Shown here: one piece after another, positions 47,992-60,654 of the stretch | Numbering within the stretch: the stretch's first letter is position 1 | How the letters are laid out: each line of letters opens with the position of its first letter | Assembly (NCBI GenBank): GCA_003439945.1 | Contig: QVRM01001100.1 | Coordinates: forward strand, 97,501-161,500 | Direction of reading: 5' to 3' | Length of the DNA stretch: 64,000 bases | Source of the DNA: Dermanyssus gallinae | Lineage: Eukaryota > Arthropoda > Arachnida > Mesostigmata > Dermanyssidae | The notes under the pieces: generated by a model | What the model saw: the letters and a program-made list of their open reading frames with translations, nothing else | The model's database searches: none | What the model was told of the DNA's origin: nothing | Program-made: the position numbers and the translations under genes

Positions 47992-48825
47992 TGCCATCTA
48001 CTCTATTGCACAGATTTGTTCGACTCAACGTGGCTGTGTTGTCGTTGTTGCTTTTTGTTGCTGTCACTGTTGCCATTGTTTCTGCATGTACTGCGATGGT
48101 GGTAAGCGCCGTGATTATTGTTTGTTGTTGACAGTCCATTGTTTATTGTTGTTGTTGTTGTTGTCGTTGTTATATAGTCTTCGTTTTGTTGCTGCTTCTG
48201 TTGTTGTTCTTGCTTTTGCGAGCGTTATTGTTATTGATGTCGTACTCTGCTGCTGCTGCTGTAGTTGTTGTCACTGTTGCTATCTCTGATTACTACTGCG
48301 GTTGTCAGTTAGTTGCCTGATATGTTCTTTTAATTGAAAAATTGCATATTAGGTTTAGCCTTTCTTTTTGTCATGTGCGTCATGTTAGGTTTCGTCATGT
48401 TAGGTTGGCCTTTCTTTTTCGTCATGTCTATTTTGAATATTCTACCTCTTTGGGGCATCCACTCCTTTTGTATCGAGAAGACCCAGTGTCTATTTAAGGA
48501 TTAAAGGATTAGGGATGTAGTACGTGACCACTATCAGGATATAATGTACTTAGATATGTCAACAATGTCCAGACTAGACTATTGAAACAGATGGCAACAA
48601 TAAAAAAACTGATATTTTTATTAATGATAATTATGAGGTAATAGAATAAAATACGTGATTCTTCAAGAGTATTCCTACGAAAATTGTAGTGGTGGTGGTG
48701 ATTGTTGTTGTTGTTGTTGGGGTTGTAGAAAGGTAGCTAGCTACCTTTGCGAGCCGCGATTGTTTGGCGATATTGACTATGGACTGACCTCTTGTTGTGT
48801 TTGGCGCGTCGCGTCGGTTCGCTTG

Positions 48826-48955
<130 letters not shown>

Positions 48956-49195
48956 TAGGCGGCGATCTTAGTGGTGCTTGTGTCTCCGGATACCGCATTT
49001 CGCCAGCCACCATGGCGACGGGATAAGCAGCAACCGCAAACGAGCACGCGATGATTAGCTGGAGCATAGAGATAGCAAGCACTTTTTTTGGCTACACGCA
49101 TTCTCTTCTTCGACTATCCCGCTGACAATATATGCGACCATATTACTCACTCATACCTTCTCGACCGTCTGTTCGGGCTGTTCCGATGACGGCCT

Positions 49196-49216
49196 GGGGG
49201 GGGGGGGGGGGGGGGG
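49196..49216. repeat. G21 homopolymer
   Basis: Twenty-one consecutive G; a likely G-quadruplex former and a likely assembly-length uncertainty. Confidence 0.9.
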
Positions 49217-49720
49217 CGCGCACGGTGGTGGGTTCGAAGCACGTCACGTTGTTCTGTCCTCTTATAGGATTGTGTTCTAGAACGTGTATGTATGTAGGTA
49301 TGTAGGTATGCGTGCGCCTATACTGTGCAGATGTGTGTACACTTGTCTGTATAAATGTCCATGTTATGTTGCTGGTGCAGCAGAAGGGCAAACTCCTTCA
49401 CGCAGTGTGCACTGTGTGTGCTTTTGGGTGCAGACGTGAGCCACTGCCCCACAAATATATATATATATATATATGCTAATCATCATCAATCTCGGCACAT
49501 AAACAGACAACTGCGGCCTGTAGAGTGTGCTCGTTAACAGTCTAATAATTACCATATATCATCGAAACCGGCTCAATTTAGTTAGAAAAAAAAAGAGAGA
49601 ACGCATCTTCCTATATACCGAGACAAAAAAAATTTGTATTTGGCGGACGCATAGTGAGGTCTGGGAAAGGTCACGTAGTCAACACTAATGCGTAAGCCAA
49701 GTTTAAGGCTGCTCACAAAC

Positions 49721-49764
<44 letters not shown>

Positions 49765-51373
49765 TCTTAAAAACAATTATAGTATAACCTTAGTCATGAT
49801 AGTAACACCGACAGCAACAACAATAACAGTCTTATCGGCAATAAAAGTGATTAACAGTGCTGGTGATTCGCACGTATGCGCAGTTTAACGGCCGGATCAG
49901 ATAGAGCTCAATGAGAGTAGAATGCCAAGGAAGAATAGTAGGTGCCAGGGCGGTTGATGGCTGGCCGCCCTCAATCGAAATGGAATGGGTAGGCCCGATT
50001 GCGAATGGGACCCTAGGCGACGGCGGGCGACCACGCTCCACCACAGTAGCGAGCAGGAACAGCTTAATGCACATATCGTACAGTGCACCGTCATAGCCGT
50101 AGAGCGGAGCGCATAACCACCACAATCGATTCATCGATGAATGAGTTCGTTAATTGATCGGCACGATCAACGGCACGGTGTTCAACGACACCAATTTGGC
50201 AGTAATGGCACAAAGACACTCAACGCTACTCAACAAAATCGCTTGCTGCAGGATCGCTTGGTGGATATGCTTGCGGAACCTCGATTTGTATCTAGCAGCA
50301 GCAGCCGCAATAACATAATTTTCAGTGCAATGATCTTCAAAGTCGTCACCGCTCTTGTTGTTGTTGCTGCTGCTGTAATTGTACAAAATATTGTTGTTAA
50401 TGTTGTTTTTGCTGCTGCTGCTGCTGTTGTTGTTGTTACTACCGTCATATTATTACTAATAGCATCATCATCTTGTTTTCGTTATTGCTTTCAGAGTTAG
50501 TTGTATTGTTCTATGACCTATGTTGTTTGTGATAGTTATTTGTTGACAACAAACAACTCAGGTTTGTTGTTGTTGTTGTTGTTGCTGCTGCTGCTGCTGT
50601 ATATTCGTCTATGGGTTGGTTTCATAGGTCCTGGCAGCAGCAGCATCCATCATGCCCCTTTCCTCCATGTTCACTATCGATCATGCGTCATGATGATAAT
50701 TATTATTATTACCATCACCATCACCATCATCAACCTCATCGATAGGAATGATGGCTTGGTAACAACTAGGTCTGCTTCGTGTCTGCCATGTCCAGCAGCT
50801 TCCATGACCGGCACCTGTTCTCATCGTCATAATAAGCACGGTTATTGTGGTGGTGCGTTCTTAACTAGCTAGTTTGACATAGTTAGACGCCGCAGCCGAA
50901 CGACACGCAGCAGTTACATAGACAGACAGGCGCACAAACGGCAACGATGTCGAACCAGATTGATAGATAGACAGATAGTCTTACTTACACGTGGGCAGAT
51001 ATATACATCCACACCAGCAGCAGCAGCAGCTCGTACACGTCACATCTGTATACATCTGCACATAAACACACACCCACACACACACATAACATATACCCAA
51101 CGTACACACATTCTCGCACCTGTTGTTGTTGTTGTTGCTGTTGTTCTTCTTGTTGTAATTTTTGTTGTTGTTGTAATGACGACGCACCATGCGGCACCAG
51201 CTAATAACATAGCTAACCTCTATACCTTAAACATACAACCGAAATGTATAGACGACATCTAAGCTATTGTATTGTGGCGTGCACGCGTTGTGTCTTCGGC
51301 GGCAACGGCGGCGGCGGCGGGGTATCTAGCGTACTGATTGGGTATGATCAGCATGCATTCATCGAGATGTATA

Positions 51374-51422
51374 TTTCACTGGGTGTATATAACAGTATAT
51401 ATATATATAACAGGGTGTATAT

Positions 51423-51458
<36 letters not shown>

Positions 51459-51735
51459 CTGGGTGTATATAACAGCATACATAACTGGGTGTATGTAACA
51501 GCATACATAACTGGGTGTATGTAACAGCATATATGACTGGGTGTATGTAACACCATATATAACTGGGTGTATGTAACAGCCTATGTAACTGGGTGTATAT
51601 AACAGCCTATGTAACTGGGTGTATATAACAGCCTATGTAACTGGGTGTATATAACAGCCTATGTAACTGGGTGTATATAACAGCATATATAGCTGGGTGT
51701 ATGTAACAGCCTATATATGACTGGCTGTATATAAC
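51374..51735. repeat. 26-bp minisatellite, about 13 units
   Basis: The unit begins AACTGGGTGTATATAACAG followed by CCTATGT or CATATAT. Units at 51593-51670 are nearly identical; edge units are diverged and merge into (TA)n on both sides (51432-51457 and 51738-51811). The unit is itself half TA-like, so the array probably grew out of the microsatellite. Confidence 0.92.
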
Positions 51736-51737
51736 AG

Positions 51738-51811
<74 letters not shown>
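51738..51811. repeat. (TA)n microsatellite
   Basis: About 74 bp of alternating TA joined to the minisatellite. A last GGGTGTATATAACAGCATGT unit follows it. Confidence 0.93.
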
Positions 51812-51812
<1 letters not shown>

Positions 51813-51839
51813 GTGTATATAACAGCATGTATGTAACCT

Positions 51840-52434
51840 GCGCCCAGTGTTAAGTCTGTCGAGGTTTCTATCATTATTATTCGGTCTACAGAAGAAGATT
51901 GTATCGGAAACCGGAGGTGGAAATTCATTTTATTATCATCATCTTCACCATTTGTAACATCACAATCATCAAACGTCAATACGGTACAATGCTGTTATTG
52001 TTGTTGTTGTTTATGCTGTTGTTCTTGTTGTTCTTAATATTTTTATTATTGTTGTTGTTGGTGGTGCTGTCGTTGTTGCTGTTATCATTATTGCTGTTGT
52101 TGTAATTGTTGCTATTTTTTCTCGTGTTGTTTCGTTTCTACATGGGCTCGAGACGAATAAGTATAAATGCTTGCTGGTGGCGCTGCTGCTGCTGCTGCTG
52201 CTGGGAATGAAGTTCGAAGTGGGAGTTTGTGTGGGACGTCATTACCGCCGCTCCCAGCCCAACAGCGACTACATGGTAACTCATGAACTATCTAGATGAT
52301 CGATTAATTAATTATATTACATACAACAACAGCAGCAGCAGCAATAATGAACAAGGCGATGACGCCACTGCTTACAAATCCCAGCAATTGGTAACGAACA
52401 GCAAGTACTAATGACATTCATCTTCTGCATGATT
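51840..52434. other. TTG/TGC-rich non-coding sequence
   Basis: TTG runs with ATT at 51985-52115 and CTG at 52180-52205. No gene. Confidence 0.5.
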
Positions 52435-52486
52435 ACCATGAAATGCAAGGTTATTGCGAAATAAACAATATGTAAATGACCATGAA
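52435..52486 (+). mobile_element. Minimal LINE-A insertion: 36-bp 3' tail with 8-bp duplication
   Basis: 52443-52478 matches the last 36 bp of LINE-A with two differences (ATGCAAGGTTATTGCGAAAT and onward to TATGTAAATG). It is flanked by ACCATGAA at 52435-52442 and 52479-52486. Part of the left duplication coincides with element sequence (GAA), so up to 3 bp may be microhomology. Confidence 0.85.
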
Positions 52487-54195
52487 TACTAGGCATTAGT
52501 ATGAATCCTATGGTTTGCATTGTCTCTCTCTCTCTCCCTCTCTCTTCCACTTTCTCTTTCTCTCTCGGTATAACAGCAGTATTGCTCGTCCAATAATAAT
52601 ATTACTATTAATTCGAAGCGTAGACTTGTCCGCATCGCTTGCTCTGTTTGTTGCCGGCCTTCATTCGCCCTCCCGGGGGGACGGCTTGCTTCATGCAGCT
52701 GTTGCAGTTGTTGTATCGTGTACCTCACCACTCAGTAAGTACTTCGCGGTTGTAGCAGAAGTACAACAAATTGTACAACAAATGTTCCTGCGTTGTTTGT
52801 TGTTGTTGTTGTTGCTGTTGTTGATCTCTCTGTGGGTATGTGTGTGTGTGTTAGAGAGATACCACGCACCTGCTGCCAAGGAAAAAGGTCGCCGCCGTGT
52901 TCTTTTTCCTTCCGGTCCGGATCCGGTTGATTGTTCTGCCAGCCTGTTGTCTGACTAACTGGTTTGGGTCCGGCTGGTGGAATTTTGTTGCATGTTGTTA
53001 TCATTGTTGCGCGGCTGGCTTACTGAGAATGGCAGTGGTGGTGGTGCTGCTGATGGTGCTGATGGTGATAATCGTAGCGCTGTACGGCGTAGCGCTTTTA
53101 TTTCTCTTGCCTGCCACTCATCAGCCAACTCCTCGTTCGATGGCGATTTTTGGTAGCGAGAGCGAGAGACACTTTTGCCCTCTACTACGACCATTCATTA
53201 CTACTATACGACAAAGACGCCGGCAACGACAACGACCCCGGCGACGATTACTCCTCGAGTTGGGATCGTGGGAGATGGGACGGCTCCGACGACTCGAACG
53301 AGTAGAGGAGAGCGACAGAGACTTCGTCGATATGCATGGGCGGCCGAAACGACGTCGAAGATCGATCTCACGAGTTCGAGCAAGCACCACCACCGCCACC
53401 ACCATCAAGTTACAACGCGGCAGAGTGGTCCGACGAGACGTCCGAGAGGTGCGGCAGACACGTTTCGGTCTTGGTGGGCGTTGTGGTGGTGGTGGTGGTA
53501 GAGGTCGTGGCTATGGTGGCATCCGGTCACCTGCAGTTCTACTGCTGCACTGACTTTTGCTGAGATTCGCTTCGTGAGTTCGCTGACGTTGCCATCTCTT
53601 CGATCCATAGTCTTCTGTTGGGTTTTGGGCGGTGTTCGAATGCTTGGCTAGGTATAGGTATAGGATTTCTCTTGCTCGCTTTGCTTCTTTAACAGTCTCC
53701 ATATATGTATAAGTATGTATGTACGTATATATATATATATGTTGTTACTCTCCACATACACGGTTAAGTCGTCGTTGTAGTACGTACATATTTCCGCGTC
53801 CACTCAAGTCCGGCGGCAGTCGGTTTTTGCACCCATTTGCACCCATGCAAAGAAGAAGGTATTTCACGTGAGCACAATTCTGGTATAGCGGACAAGTGTT
53901 CTATGTGTACTTGGTTTTCATACTGATACTAGTGTTTCTGTTGCTGATATTGTTGTTGTTGTTGTTGGGGTAGATGTTGTTGCTAGTTTTATTAAGTAAG
54001 CTTTGTCTTTATCTTTCCCTCTTGGTTGATCCATATTGTCTCCAAGTTTCCAGGTAGTCCAGACTCGAGCTTTCGTCGGCGGGTGCAGCTCTGTTCTGGA
54101 GAAGTGAATGGCTAACAACTGTTCATAGACTCATAGCTGCCGGTCGGAAACTGCTGTCAGTTGGCCAGGCCGTCGTTCGCTTGTCGTCGGGTGAA
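52487..54195. other. Repeat-rich non-coding sequence
   Basis: (CT)n at 52524-52568, TTG at 52797-52822, TGG/GGT runs near 53037-53065 and 53480-53510. The 218-codon plus frame 52897-53553 is Arg- and Val-rich, driven by CGA/GTG runs, and has no recognisable domain. Confidence 0.5.
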
Positions 54196-54290
54196 CGGGG
54201 CATAACCTGGACTGCACCTGTAATGTGAGGCGGCGTAACCTGTACTGGACCTGTAATGTGAGGCGGCGTAACCTGGACTGGACCTGTTGT
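54196..54290. repeat. 33-bp tandem repeat, about 2.8 units
   Basis: Units beginning GGCGGCGTAACCTG at 54229 and 54262, with a diverged first unit at 54196. Variation between GTACTGG and GGACTGG. Confidence 0.88.
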
Positions 54291-54740
54291 ACCTCTAGAT
54301 ACGTTTGCTGCGGCATTACGGTGAGTCGTCGTGATGACGACTAAAAAGTTCTCTAATAATGGCGGCTCGGCGATGGCGGTGGCAATGCAGACGTGAATAG
54401 TCGTCATGATTATGTCATAATTATGATGATGATAGTAATAATAATAATAATAATCATATTCACTGTTATGTAGACGAAGACGACGACGACGGGAATCATA
54501 TGATAATGATAATGATGATGATGACGATGATGATGCTGCTGCTGTTGATATAAAAAATTATGGTTATTATCCTATCTCGCTACTAGTATTAGTACGACTT
54601 CTACTCCTACTACTACTTCTGCTGCTGCTGCACTCGCTTGCTTTTCATCATCTTCGTCGGCGTTGTTTTTGCTCTTTGTCCTCGTGTGAAGACCTACTGA
54701 TGAACTGAGAATGAAGACGAAGGCCGATGATGATGATGAT
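54291..54740. other. ATG/CTG-rich non-coding sequence or 3' UTR of the neighbouring exon
   Basis: GAT/GAC and TGC runs at 54430-54550 and 54600-54640. It follows the stop codon of the candidate minus-strand exon. Confidence 0.4.
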
Positions 54741-55397
54741 TCACAGGCTGGAAATGCGAACGGCCGTTTGATCATCTGCGGCACGCGGCGGCTGTTCGGT
54801 CACCGCGACACCGCTTGGGCTAACGTTCACAACGGCCGTGGTGACGCCAGACGACGCGCTCGAACTCATCGTGGCCACAATCGTAGGCGTTGCCAGAGGC
54901 TGATTGAGGCTTGAGCGCTGACTTTGTTGTGCGCCCCCGCCACCACCAGCGCCGTTGTTGTTGGTGTTGTTGGTGTTGTTGTTGTTGTTGCCGTTGCCTC
55001 CGCCGCCTCCGCCGCCTCCGCCGGCTCCGTTGAAGCCCAAGCCCGAACCCGAACCCGAGCCCGAACCGGCAATGCCCGCGTTGCCAGACGACGCTCCCGA
55101 CGACGGAACGGGTGCGTGGACAGCCGGGGGCGTCGCCGTCGTCGCTGCCGCTGCTGCTGCTGCTGCTGCCGCCGGAGGTGCTCCAGGGATGGTTGGCATC
55201 GTCGCGTTGGACTCTCCTCGTAGCAGTACATGGTGATGATGGTGGTGTTGTTGTTGCTGGTGGTGGTGGTGGTGATGCGATGATGATGATGATGCTGAGG
55301 TGGTTGTGGCGTTGCCGCGGTGCGTCAAACGCACCTGGACGTCACTCAGCTCCTCGTCAGTACGGCCGGCCTCCGAGTCACCGACGCTGCCCGAACG
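54741..55397 (-). CDS. Candidate terminal exon of a host gene, low-complexity protein segment
   Basis: On the minus strand a good splice acceptor (CTTCCTTGCCTTTCCCGCAG, ending at 55398) precedes an open frame to a TGA at 54741. The protein runs RSGSVGDSEAGRTDEELSDV, a Ser/His/Gln tract, a Pro/Ala tract, (GS)n, poly-Gly, poly-Asn, then a more varied end (QSQRSSLNQPLATPTIVATM, then VTTAVVNVSPSGVAVTEQ). Mixed codons in the non-repetitive tail argue for real coding. A CAG|GTGCGT donor at 55335/55334 would instead define a 63-bp exon, keeping only the first 21 codons. I do not recognise the protein. Such homopolymer-rich tracts are common in arthropod transcription regulators, which is only suggestive. 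Confidence 0.35.
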   Translation of the reverse strand, partial: RSGSVGDSEAGRTDEELSDVQVRLTHRGNATTTSASSSSSHHHHHHQQQQHHHHHHVLLRGESNATMPTIPGAPPAAAAAAAAAATTATPPAVHAPVPSSGASSGNAGIAGSGSGSGSGLGFNGAGGGGGGGGGNGNNNNNTNNTNNNGAGGGGGAQQSQRSSLNQPLATPTIVATMSSSASSGVTTAVVNVSPSGVAVTEQPPRAADDQTAVRISSL

Positions 55398-58300
55398 CTG
55401 CGGGAAAGGCAAGGAAGGATTTTGATTTCAGGACGGGCAGAAATCATGATCGTTGATGAAGAAGAAGAAGAAGATGAAGATGAACGACAAGAAGTGGTGC
55501 ACGAGAGACAAAGAGAAAGATACACACACACACAAACAGAGAGAGAGAGAGATAGAGAAAGAGACAGAAAGAGAAAAAGAGAGAAAGATTAAGCGTAGAT
55601 ACAAAAAACAACAACGCAGATTCGAAGGCCCGTCAAAGGAGGAGACGAAATGTAGGATGAGGTAGAGGAGAAGAGTAGTCAGAGTGGTCGAAAGTCAGCA
55701 TCAGAATGTCAAGCGGAAGACACACACACAGCTAGAGAGAGAGAGAGAGGGGGAGGGAGGGAGATAATAGTGGGATTGTTGTACGGAGCAAGCACGTGTA
55801 TGTGTGCGTGTGTGCAAGGCCTATACAGGATACCGCCCAAACCAAGACCAAAACCAGTAAGAGATAAGAAAGAACAAAAGGGACTAATAATGGAACTAAA
55901 GGGAAGTTGGGAAAGGAGGCATACGGGCGAGGGCCGAGCGAGGAACCGAACGAGTGAACGACAGCGTAAGAGCGTAAGAAACAACCCAACAATGGAAGAC
56001 TAGTAGTGCGATTGTGGTGCGATGGGTGTGACAACGGGGCAATCACGATACAAGGTAGATGGGTGTTAGACTGAACAATCCCGACCGCAGGGCAGGGCAG
56101 GGCAGGCATATCCGGTGCTCGTACGTGATCGTTGGCCTGATCGCGACTCGCGAACGCTAACGAGCTCGCTACGAGGAGAGAAAGAGAGGGCGAAACGGAC
56201 TGCGGACTGTGGCAGAAGCTTGATGACACGCGTTCAGCGATTCAGAGCCGCCGGCCTTGGATCTACCCCGCTAGGCTCTTAACTTTAACTAACTCTTAAC
56301 TATCCGGATACTGCTAGTAAACGATCAGGTCAGGCACAAGTTACACCAGGGTACTGATTAGTAAGTGATGCACAGCCACCACACGAGAGACGGAAGAATC
56401 AACAGTCGGTGCTGGGTGAGTTTGCTCGAGTTACAAGGTTAGGGACTCTGTCGGGGGAATAGGAGGAGAAGCGAACGGCGGCAGTTCGCAGCGCCACGAC
56501 TTGGTTATAAAGCGGCCTAGATGTCAATGCACAGTCGATGGTTGCCTGCGTCGCCAAGCCGATGTCGCGCCCGGTGAACCTAGTAAGCAAAACGGTGAAC
56601 AGGTGGGCTCCGTCCATTGATTAGAAGTCAGCTCATTCGCAACGCAGGGGATGATGCAGAAAGACTTCTGAAGGCAACAACGTCTGGTTACGACGTTGCC
56701 AATGGCGTCCTGCACATAGTTGTTCCTGCTTCGTGGCCAGACGATGTATGAGTGACTTTCTGGACTAGCTCATATGACTATAGAGAGACCTGGATCGTTA
56801 AGCAATCCGGCACTGACACGTATATATATATATATATATAAATGAGTCAGCAATGGGCGCGTAGTAGACTAGATTAAGTGTGGTCAACCGGCCATTATTA
56901 TGGAGGAGTACCGTTCACCAAAAAACACGTTACGTTAATACTACACGTAGCTCGTAAGAAACAGACTAGTAATCTAGATTTTATCAAGGAAGTAATCAAC
57001 GTGTTTGTTTGTTCATTAAATGGCTAAAACGGAAACAGCAATTAATTTAAGGGAAAGCCTTCGTTGAAGTGTTGAAGATGGTTGTCGCCGCGTGGTGCTA
57101 CCGGCGTCCAGTACCCGGGGCCCGGCTCTGTCGAGATGGTAGTCTCCGTCCTGCAATCGCCCGTTTCGCCGATGACTTCCGGGCGTGCGCGCGTGCGTCG
57201 TTCATTCAGAAAGCGCGTTGCTGAGGGCTGGTAACGCTCAGGAGCGGCGCGGCGCGGCGAAGTCGTCCGTTCGGAGAGAGCGCCAAGGCGACTGCACACG
57301 CAACGGCGAGGTCAATGAGGTACCTCGCTTTGCTATAACGGCAGCGAAGCAGCGACGCGGCTGATGACGGCCACCGCGGGAGGCGGCAGGGTCAACGAGA
57401 ACGACGACGGCGAGATCGGCAACAAACAGCAGCGTCTCTCCAAGAAAAGAGGACGACCCCCGGGCTGGCTGCAATTCGCATACAGCCTCAACTCGGCAAT
57501 CGCGGGAGCTCAAGGAGGAACTGAAGGAGAGCAACGCCGGCTCTCTGTTGAGTAGGTCGCCTGGCGAGTCGTACGACGCAACTGCCTAGCCTAGTGCAAG
57601 CATGGCGAGTGTGCGATCACCGCCGGTACACGCTACGAGTTTCCAGTCTATGGACGAGGATGACTATATATTAAACCTAAGACTATTGACTCGAGAGGAG
57701 AGCAGCACCGATAGGAGCAGCAGCAGCAACGCCAATGTAGCAAACACTTAAGCCGGCAATCTAAACTAGTTTTGGTTAGAGCTGGAGCATCCTATAGCGC
57801 AGTATCAAGCATTATCGATATCAATTCCAAAACTAGTCTCAGATATTAAACCTAGCATTGATTGTTAGTATTGTTTGCTTGCATAGAGTAATAGTATAAT
57901 TAGTGATAGTAATTGTTGTTGTTGTTATAGAAGTCATTTCACTAATGATAGTTTTCTTAGATCATTTGATCAAAGTTGTTTCTGTTCGCTGTTGATAGTA
58001 GATATGAACCGGTTTAGAGAGAGAGAGATATAGAGGTAAGAGGAAACGAACTAGTCTAGGTAAATTCATCTACACGATCTACTGAGAAAACAAACAGGGA
58101 ACAACCAGGCTTGCGCTAAACGTACGCAAAACTCAAAACAGTCAGCCAATCAATCAAGGTTATAATTATTCCAAGAAACAAACAGGATACCGAATTATAG
58201 CAGTCCCACTTAGTCGTTAGTATTGTTAGTTGATTGCATCGAAGCACATCTACATCTACATGAAAGACGTCAAAAATAATTGAAGCAATCCTGATCGTAA

Positions 58301-59702
58301 CTGGATGTGCAAGCGTTTGCAAATGCATATACACTGGTCTGAACACGTACTTTAAGACGAGACCTATCTACAGAAGAGAACCTAAAAATCTCAAAAATGG
58401 AAACTGTGTACACTGTAGTGAAATAGGAGATCATGACGTTCTGTGAGATGAGAGGTGGCCATGTACTCCTCCCCGGAAAGAGCAGGCTGGTCTCAACCTA
58501 CGCGTACATATGTATAATGTGCAGATCCTCATATTTCATGGCGACAAGCTCGACGGCATTGTCGTCGTCGTCGTTGCTGTATTCGGCTAGCGTCTACATT
58601 GTAAGTCTTTTTTTTTTCCTTCAAATTACTGATAAACGAATGCTAAAAAAGCCAGGGAAAAAATATGCAACGCTAAATGAACGGCCACATAATGATGATC
58701 CGGGGACCGTCCTCCTCTCATCCTTCCCTTCACGGCGCACGCACGCTCGATCTAGATTCAATCTGCAGGGAAACGCACATACACATATCGAAACAGGCCC
58801 GAACGACGAACTTACTGTCTACGAGCAAAACGAACACGAACGGAGCGAATCTGTGAGCGCAAACAAACCATCACCAACCAGCTTGGCTCAGCTACGGTTG
58901 TTAGCTAGCCAGGCTGGTTACGAACTACGAGCTGACCTCAACAAGGGTCGAACGAACAGGCCAATACAATGAGAGCGGTTGTTACGCGCGCGATAGAAAG
59001 GAAGAAACATTCCAGGTATTCGGTTTTTTGATTGTGTAAAGGCGAGGTAACGTAACGTTGATGTTTTATTGTTGATATTAGTATCATCATCATTATCATC
59101 AGCAGCAGCAGCATCAGCCATGTCGTGTGCGGGTCGGTGTGTCGATGTCGATCGAATTCGACGACATTCAACGGGTTCAATTGCTGCCGCGTTGAGCGAA
59201 GAAGTTCTCTCTCCGTTTAGCGTGGCTTTGTGAGATGCTAGCTGTCTGTATAATGTATAACGTCAGTCTGCTGCCCGTTTATATGCGTAACTATTTTTCC
59301 ACCGATATATATATATATATATATATATGAATATATCTAGCTATTTATATATCTACATCTATCTATCTAGTCTACGATTGATGGACTTGTTGATCGGGTC
59401 CGTTTTTGCTAGGTTTGCATGTTACGTGAACGGCCCATTGTCGTCTCCTACTAGGTTTCTTCATTTGTGGCCGGCCGGTGTTTGCTACAGCTGCCGCAAG
59501 TGCACATGGGCATGGGCACGGGGGTAGTTGCATTGGCTATTTAGTATCATTGCTACTAGGTTGTGGTGTTACGCTCCCATCGAGGATGCTCGATGCTTGA
59601 TCGAAACGTTCCAACATTTCGGATGCCTTCTCTTTGGTCTTCTTCTATCACCAAGCAAGCTGTCCTATTTAATCGCTTCAATTATTAAGTTCGATCTCTG
59701 TT

Positions 59703-59736
<34 letters not shown>

Positions 59737-60113
59737 GCTCGCTTTCCTGTAGTCGTCGCGTTTCCTGTCCCGTGCTTCCCGTATTGTAGTTATAATCATA
59801 ATAAGCACTAATTACTATTACTACTATGATGGTTATTATTATTATTATGAATTATTGCTATTGTTGTTAATAGAATATATACTTATTCTATCTAACTTTT
59901 TATCAAATTGTTGCTAGCATAATTCATCTTAGTAGTGTAGACACGTTGTAGCGTTGCGATGCGATGATACAGCGACCGTAGCGGTGACATGACAATTGGC
60001 ATAACCAAGTGCCTAACTACTACTACTACTACTTCGACTACTACGGATACGTGATTAGCCTGCCATTGTAACAACAGTAAGAATAATCACAACAGTATAT
60101 CGTAGTTCGTTAC

Positions 60114-60147
<34 letters not shown>

Positions 60148-60622
60148 TTTAGTATTAGTATTAGTAATATTATAGTCACTGGCAATCACGACCTGAGAAT
60201 ATTTGCCAGAGTGTCACTGCGCCGTCACGTCGACAGCGGGTGCATCTCCATTGAGGGTGCCGCGGTGCGTGCCAGATAATAGCAAAACAATCTACTCTCC
60301 CCTCTCCCCCATCTCTCCCCTATCTCTCTCACGCTTTCTCTTTTTCTCTTCTCCCCCCTCTCTCTCTTCCTCTTCCTCTTTCCTTTCCCCCAGCTCCCAA
60401 CTGCGGGAGACGACACGCAGGATTCGACACGTCGGATGGTCGTCGTCGCCAGTTAGACGTAAGGCGCGCCGCTGCCTGTGTGCCAACATGCAGCACCACG
60501 CAGTCACGCAGCTCGCCCGCTGCTGCTCCACGAACACGTTTGTTCATTATGATTGGTCCCATGGTCGTGGCCTGTCGCCACCCGACGTCATCTGATTCAC
60601 TCGTCCTGAGGGAAGACGTGTG

Positions 60623-60654
<32 letters not shown>

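Noticed and set aside
48352..48427. TTAGGTTTAG-like sequence suggestive of arthropod telomere repeat
   Set aside because: Only two or three imperfect units within a short local duplication around GTCATGTTAGGTT; not a telomeric array.
52897..53553. 218-codon frame with a hydrophobic segment and Arg-rich tail
   Set aside because: Hydrophobic part comes from GTG/CTG runs and the tail from CGA/CGG runs; no codon-level evidence for selection.
58433..58972. 179-codon frame containing a GTAAGT donor-like site near 58601
   Set aside because: The frame continues through the putative donor and the protein has no recognisable feature; the donor alone is not enough to call an exon.
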